A stretch of 64,000 bases of DNA, from contig JAAWDG010000014.1 in NCBI GenBank assembly GCA_022793655.1, positions 98,636 through 162,635 on the forward strand, given 5' to 3'. The notes below the pieces were generated by a model, which made no database searches, was not told where the DNA came from, and saw only the letters and a list, made by a program, of their open reading frames with translations. The number at the start of each line of letters is the position of its first letter. The stretch's first letter is position 1. This document shows, piece by piece, positions 60,301-64,000 of the stretch. The stretch is from Clostridiales bacterium. Its GTDB lineage: Bacteria; Bacillota; Clostridia; Oscillospirales; CAG-272. The position numbers were made by a program, and so were the translations under genes.

Positions 60301-61603
60301 AGCGGCAAGCTATGATGATGTTTCGTCGAGCAATCCTCTTGCATCTTATATTTCAAAGTGCAATGCCTATGGTTATATGGTGGGCACAGATACCAGTCAA
60401 TTTTCTCCCGAAGATCGAGTTACCCGCGGGATGGCTGCGGTTGTGATTCATCGCATGGAGGGATCGCCGGTTTGCGGGAACAATTCGTTCTATGATGTGA
60501 AGACGAAAACAGCAAGCGGTACGTCGAATAAGACCAGCGAAGCCATCACATGGATGTATGAAAACGGTATTGCCTCAGGAATGTCTGCCCATTATTTTGG
60601 ACAGGAAGAAGAGGTTACTCGTGAACAGCTTATGATCATGCTGTATCGCTATGTCAAATATCGGGGCGGTTACGAAGAAGGAGATATAAAAGCGGGCTGT
60701 CTTGATGTATATAGTGACAAAGACGAGATCGCATCTTCGGCGTTGGCGGCCATGCAATGGGCGGTGTCACAAAAAATAATGAGCGGTGTTTCAGCCACGT
60801 CGCTTTCGCCTAAGGGTACAGTGACGCGCGGACAGATGGCCGCCTTTATTATGCGGACAAGGCAGCTGTTCGTGGAGAGATGTAAAATTGTAGAAATGAA
60901 AACAAATGGAGCGGCTGTCAACTATGCAGCGGATCGAGTGGGCCTTGTGCACCAAGCACTCCAAGATAATGCATGGGAGCAAATCAGTGCGGCTTCACAG
61001 GCGGGTATCGCCGATCTGTTATGGCGTGTGGGCGATGAAAAGGAAGTGGAGCTTTCGTATGGCGAAAAGCTGACTTTGCAAATCTATGGGTTTAATCATG
61101 ATAACCTCACTGAAGGGGGCAAAGCGGGCATAACATTTGGCCTTAAGGATATCATGCAGGATGCACGTGAGATGGATAGTGTCAATTCAAACGAGGGCAG
61201 CTTTACAGCAACTTCGATGCATGAATGGCTGAACGGGAATGTTTATCGGTCGCTACCGTCCGACTTGCAGGAAAGCATCAAGGCCGCTGATAAGAAAACT
61301 TCGGTCGGCGGAGGAAGCTCGCAGATTCGAACCGATAGTATGAAAATTTTCTTATTCTCGGAAGTTGAATGTTTTGGTACAACCTACCATTCAGCAGATG
61401 GGGAAGGCAAACAATATGCTATATTTACCGATGATGCAAGCCGTATTAAAGTGTTAGAAGGCCCGGATATTTTTGAATGGTGGGAACGTAGCCCAAGACT
61501 TGCTGATACGGCTGCTTTCTGTTTGGTTCATGCCACTGGACATGCAGGCTATGGCGAGGCCGGCTGGCCTTATGCGGGTGTTAATTTCGGATTCTGTATT
61601 TAG
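57335..61603 (+). CDS. Secreted S8 subtilisin-like protease with Listeria-Bacteroides-type repeats, SLH domains and a DUF6273-like C-terminus
   Basis: VMVGVIDTGVADHPDL, DGHGTMVASVIGAKG, FCGTSSAAPHVAGVAAL; repeats VTFNTNGG...FDGWYQNNTKI; SLH-like YDDVSSSNPLASYI..; C-term EWWERSPRLADTAAFCLVHATGHAG...NFGFCI. Confidence 0.9.
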   Translation: MKRIISLIIAVGLVLMANTTVMIWAEDNDTLSDKIICQATLEDHFTDDCVVVVIDKNNSGVNKFFSKEKFKGIDLTSVEDLTEIEGDPDTKLYLDQENFKQVLKLSLVKTGKKEVLKAIRKLEKLDFVYSASPNYCYTIDEAEPLPVGGTEEDLGAEIKAEDPQTGEKSEPDDGETVQEESTESTAPGAEDGVQPLAATPNDPKYSSQWGLSAIKAPQAWDITTGDAASTPMSKRVMVGVIDTGVADHPDLRDNVYWDMAQDFYHDTAGKSAVSDDTDGHGTMVASVIGAKGNNGIGVSGICWNVAIVPMQTCDDGGRLLDGNAIRKAFTYAINNDIPILNCSYGGLSEDESAASFMKNYKGLIVCSAGNDGKNTDVNPHMPSCLPLDNIISVAATKANSVYLATSDDWKFGSNYGVSTVDIAAPGTGIYTVKADGGYDEKFCGTSSAAPHVAGVAALILSKRPGLTGTHLKYLLTAYASGMGELKGKVANGAFLNAASAVNGAMNDTVKVTFNTNGGACEDSYRYYVKGQKYWDLPKVTRTQCAFDGWYQNNTKITETSTVPSSNVTLYANWKANIYYRNLGVLEGSEEISFGQSGMLKISKTLTKTGYKFKGWQYKGVTYLPGESIKIQESATLEAQWEELYSVITYATRYFSPKWTQQISYASAVKNGDKVQIPCSLLESPSVGLYVFKGWNIKNGDNTLYTPGGTGNLPAFKSYILEDVADRRAKGDVSFDANGGKNPPQAQTFYYDDITIIIPKQEPTRQGYSFLGWSESAEGDANFAPGSYYSVPFSTTLYAKWVSDGFVIRFDTGTNTSDEVQAYDPPLSVTYAVGGQNTGVTLPSQIPVRSGYTFKGWSYTYNGKTTVYNKEQNFKLPAAVLAGFNAEGGNVVTLSAVWERYPEEQLMAFVDLTKYGGQTNQVYLRNVTRGGTYGNAYEPDDASKTAAFPTPAARTGYYFDGWADVNGRAVTAQTPVSKEGFHIVYARWIKAASYDDVSSSNPLASYISKCNAYGYMVGTDTSQFSPEDRVTRGMAAVVIHRMEGSPVCGNNSFYDVKTKTASGTSNKTSEAITWMYENGIASGMSAHYFGQEEEVTREQLMIMLYRYVKYRGGYEEGDIKAGCLDVYSDKDEIASSALAAMQWAVSQKIMSGVSATSLSPKGTVTRGQMAAFIMRTRQLFVERCKIVEMKTNGAAVNYAADRVGLVHQALQDNAWEQISAASQAGIADLLWRVGDEKEVELSYGEKLTLQIYGFNHDNLTEGGKAGITFGLKDIMQDAREMDSVNSNEGSFTATSMHEWLNGNVYRSLPSDLQESIKAADKKTSVGGGSSQIRTDSMKIFLFSEVECFGTTYHSADGEGKQYAIFTDDASRIKVLEGPDIFEWWERSPRLADTAAFCLVHATGHAGYGEAGWPYAGVNFGFCI

Positions 61604-61705
61604 TATACAGCGTGAAGGGGGCTCTTCTTGGATTAGAACGGCTTCATATAGTAAACGAAAAAATATTGACAGAAATAACCCCCTATATCGAGTAAATGCA
61701 AATAA

Positions 61706-61750
61706 AAAACTCTATGTGTTTTCGGAATGATTCACATAGAGTTTTTATTT
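61706..61750 (+). terminator. Rho-independent terminator
   Basis: aaaaactctatgtg-ttttcggaatgatt-cacatagagtttttattt. Confidence 0.8.
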
Positions 61751-62062
61751 ATGGCAAGCAGTGATATGATCATATAATTAGCTGCTTGTTCTTGATAAGA
61801 AAATATACATTTCATGAGAAAAATTCAAAAACTTGGATAAGAATATAGATAGAGAGTATCATTGATAAATGAATGATTTTATGGTATAATCTATAGTCAG
61901 GTTTTTTATGTTCTTTATCTCGTTCGCACTGTTTGCCAAACGGATAAAAGTGGCTCGCTTTGCCAAGCAGCATCATCGTTCTTGTATGAAAAATATGCAG
62001 GTGCTTTCCTGCATTCTTACCCTGCATTAACGATAACAACGATTCAAAAAGGAGGTTTTGCA

Positions 62063-64000
62063 GTGGATCATTTTGAATTAGTGGCCCCGTATAAGCCCAT
62101 GGGCGATCAGCCGCAGGCAATCGATGAGTTAGTCAAAGGACTGCATCGCGGCGATCGCGGACAAACGCTTTTGGGTGTAACCGGCTCGGGAAAAACCTTT
62201 ACAATGGCCAATATTATTGCCAAGTTGAACCGGCCAACGCTGGTTTTGGCTCATAATAAGACATTGGCGGCTCAGCTTTGCAGTGAATTTCGTGAATTTT
62301 TTCCGAACAATGCGGTGGAATACTTTGTCTCCTACTATGACTATTATCAGCCAGAGGCGTATATACCGGGCAAAGATATTTATATTGAAAAAGATTCCAG
62401 CGTGAATGATGATATTGATAAACTTCGTCACAGTGCGACCAGCGCACTGTTTGAGCGTCGGGATGTGATTATTGTGGCGAGCGTTTCCTGCATTTATTCG
62501 TTGGGTTCGCCCGAGGACTATCAGTCCATGACGGTGTCGGTGCGAAGGGGACAGCAGTTAGATCGAGAAACTTTTATGGAGCGGTTGATCAGCATTCAGT
62601 ATGATCGCAACGATATTTCCTTTGAGCGCAATAAATTTAGAGTCAGGGGAGATACAGTCGAGGTATTTCCTGCCTCCAGCGACAACAAGGCAATACGCGT
62701 TGAATTTTTCGGCGATGAAGTGGACCGCATTAGCGAAATCCAGGTGTTGACCGGTGAATTGTTAGGACAGCTTAATTACGCGGCTATTTTCCCGGCGACG
62801 CATTATGCGGTATCACCCGAGAAAAAGGACGAGGCGCTCACTGAGATTTATGAAGAAATGGTTGAAAGAGCCGCCTTTTTTAAAAGCCAAAATAAACTCA
62901 TTGAGGCGCAGCGTATTGAAGAGCGCACCAAGTATGATTTAGAGATGCTTTCAGAGGTTGGCTTCTGTTCAGGTGTCGAGAACTATTCGAGAGTGTTATC
63001 CCGCCGGCCGCCGGGTTCTACCCCATATACGCTGCTCGATTATTTTCCGGATGATTATATCATGTTTATTGACGAGAGTCATGTCACCCTGCCGCAGGTG
63101 CGGGGCATGAGCGGAGGGGACAGAGCACGTAAAACCAATTTGGTAGAATATGGCTTTCGCCTGCCTTCCGCTATGGATAACCGTCCCCTGTTTTTTGAAG
63201 AATTTGAGAAAAAAACCAATCAGGTGGTGTATGTAAGCGCAACGCCTGCCGCTTATGAAAAAGAGCATAGCACGCACATTGCAGAACAACTGATTCGTCC
63301 GACGGGCCTTCTTGATCCTGAAATTGATGTACGGCCCATCGAAGGACAGGTGGACGACGTCATGGGCGAGGTCAAAGCAAGGGCCGCAAAGGGAGAGCGG
63401 ACTCTGATTACCACCCTGACGACCAAGATGGCAGAGGATTTAACCGAATATTTTGAAACGAACGGCATTCATGTGAAATATATTCATCATAAAGTAGACA
63501 CGTTAGAGCGCATGGAAATCATCCGCGATCTGCGTCTTGGCGTTTTTGACTGTTTGGTGGGTATTAACCTGCTTCGCGAGGGGCTTGATATACCCGAGGT
63601 GTCTTTGGTGGCTATCTTAGATGCGGACAAAGAGGGCTTCTTGCGCAGCGAAACCTCTTTGATTCAAACAGTAGGGCGTGCCGCCCGTAATGCCAAGGGC
63701 AAGGTGATTATGTATGCCGATACAATCACAGCTTCAATGAATGCCGCGATTACCGAGACAAACCGCCGGCGCAAGGTGCAGATGGAATATAATGAAGCAC
63801 ATGGGATCAAACCGCAAACCATTGTCAAAGGAGTGCGTGATTTGATTGAAATCGGCGTGCCAGATCCTTCGGGCAAGGCGGAACTGAAAAAACGCAGACT
63901 TTCTAAGACCGAAAAAGAAAAGACGATTGAGCGTATGAAGCAGGAGATGAAAGAAGCCGCTCGTTTGTTAGAGTTTGAAAAAGCGGCGTTCTTGCGAGAT
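62063..64000 (+). CDS. uvrB: Excinuclease ABC subunit B, 3' truncated by window edge
   Basis: GTG start after aaggagg; [83 protein letters not shown]; not in the ORF track because no stop falls in the window. Confidence 0.96.
   Translation, partial: MDHFELVAPYKPMGDQPQAIDELVKGLHRGDRGQTLLGVTGSGKTFTMANIIAKLNRPTLVLAHNKTLAAQLCSEFREFFPNNAVEYFVSYYDYYQPEAYIPGKDIYIEKDSSVNDDIDKLRHSATSALFERRDVIIVASVSCIYSLGSPEDYQSMTVSVRRGQQLDRETFMERLISIQYDRNDISFERNKFRVRGDTVEVFPASSDNKAIRVEFFGDEVDRISEIQVLTGELLGQLNYAAIFPATHYAVSPEKKDEALTEIYEEMVERAAFFKSQNKLIEAQRIEERTKYDLEMLSEVGFCSGVENYSRVLSRRPPGSTPYTLLDYFPDDYIMFIDESHVTLPQVRGMSGGDRARKTNLVEYGFRLPSAMDNRPLFFEEFEKKTNQVVYVSATPAAYEKEHSTHIAEQLIRPTGLLDPEIDVRPIEGQVDDVMGEVKARAAKGERTLITTLTTKMAEDLTEYFETNGIHVKYIHHKVDTLERMEIIRDLRLGVFDCLVGINLLREGLDIPEVSLVAILDADKEGFLRSETSLIQTVGRAARNAKGKVIMYADTITASMNAAITETNRRRKVQMEYNEAHGIKPQTIVKGVRDLIEIGVPDPSGKAELKKRRLSKTEKEKTIERMKQEMKEAARLLEFEKAAFLRD

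Noticed and set aside
61880-62062. Possible leader-element copy or SOS box upstream of uvrB
   Set aside because: TATGGTATAAT is present, but there is no stem 1 or outer helix and no clear GAAC-N4-GTTC LexA-type site

Overview
Chromosomal window from a low-to-mid GC, anaerobic, Clostridia-like Firmicute (basis: gene content, Firmicute promoters and SD sites, a T-box, class III RNR, rubredoxin/flavodiiron proteins, a spore photoproduct lyase homologue). Gene modules in order: two FtsX-type ABC transporter pairs; GT2 plus a methyltransferase-like gene; a complete MurNAc/GlcNAc recycling operon (murQ, namZ-like DUF1343, nagZ, BadF-type kinase); rarA; an ABC exporter; an AT-rich CPBP protease gene bounded by inverted repeats; trxB-nrdD-nrdG with NrdR-like boxes; DUF255 protein and SplB; amidase; lipoproteins; tRNA-Ser(GCT); lacZ; a TIM-barrel/AMP-ligase fusion with a LeuA-like gene behind a Leu-type T-box; degV-fakA-degV-tmrB; tRNA-Ser(TGA); an IDH-like gene; an oxygen/redox defence group (trxA, Rieske-FAD, flavodiiron-rubredoxin, rubredoxin); HAD-Dabb-gpmI; radC; acyl-ACP thioesterase; GH36; DUF1848; a large S8 protease with SLH domains; and partial uvrB. 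The most novel signals are: (1) a dispersed, covarying promoter plus leader-RNA element (about 85-120 nt) found upstream and in the sense orientation of several unrelated genes (242-329, 45304-45390, 51077-51194 on minus, tandem 52906-53110, partial at 8557-8610); (2) a LeuA-like protein that has lost its metal-binding/catalytic motifs but remains under a Leu(CUC) T-box; (3) tandem hairpins with a shared loop sequence upstream of the degV-fakA operon; (4) a lipoprotein whose good start codon is out of frame by one base at an A6 tract. No CRISPR array, rRNA operon or clear prophage/transposase was seen. All calls come from reading the sequence; no searches were run.
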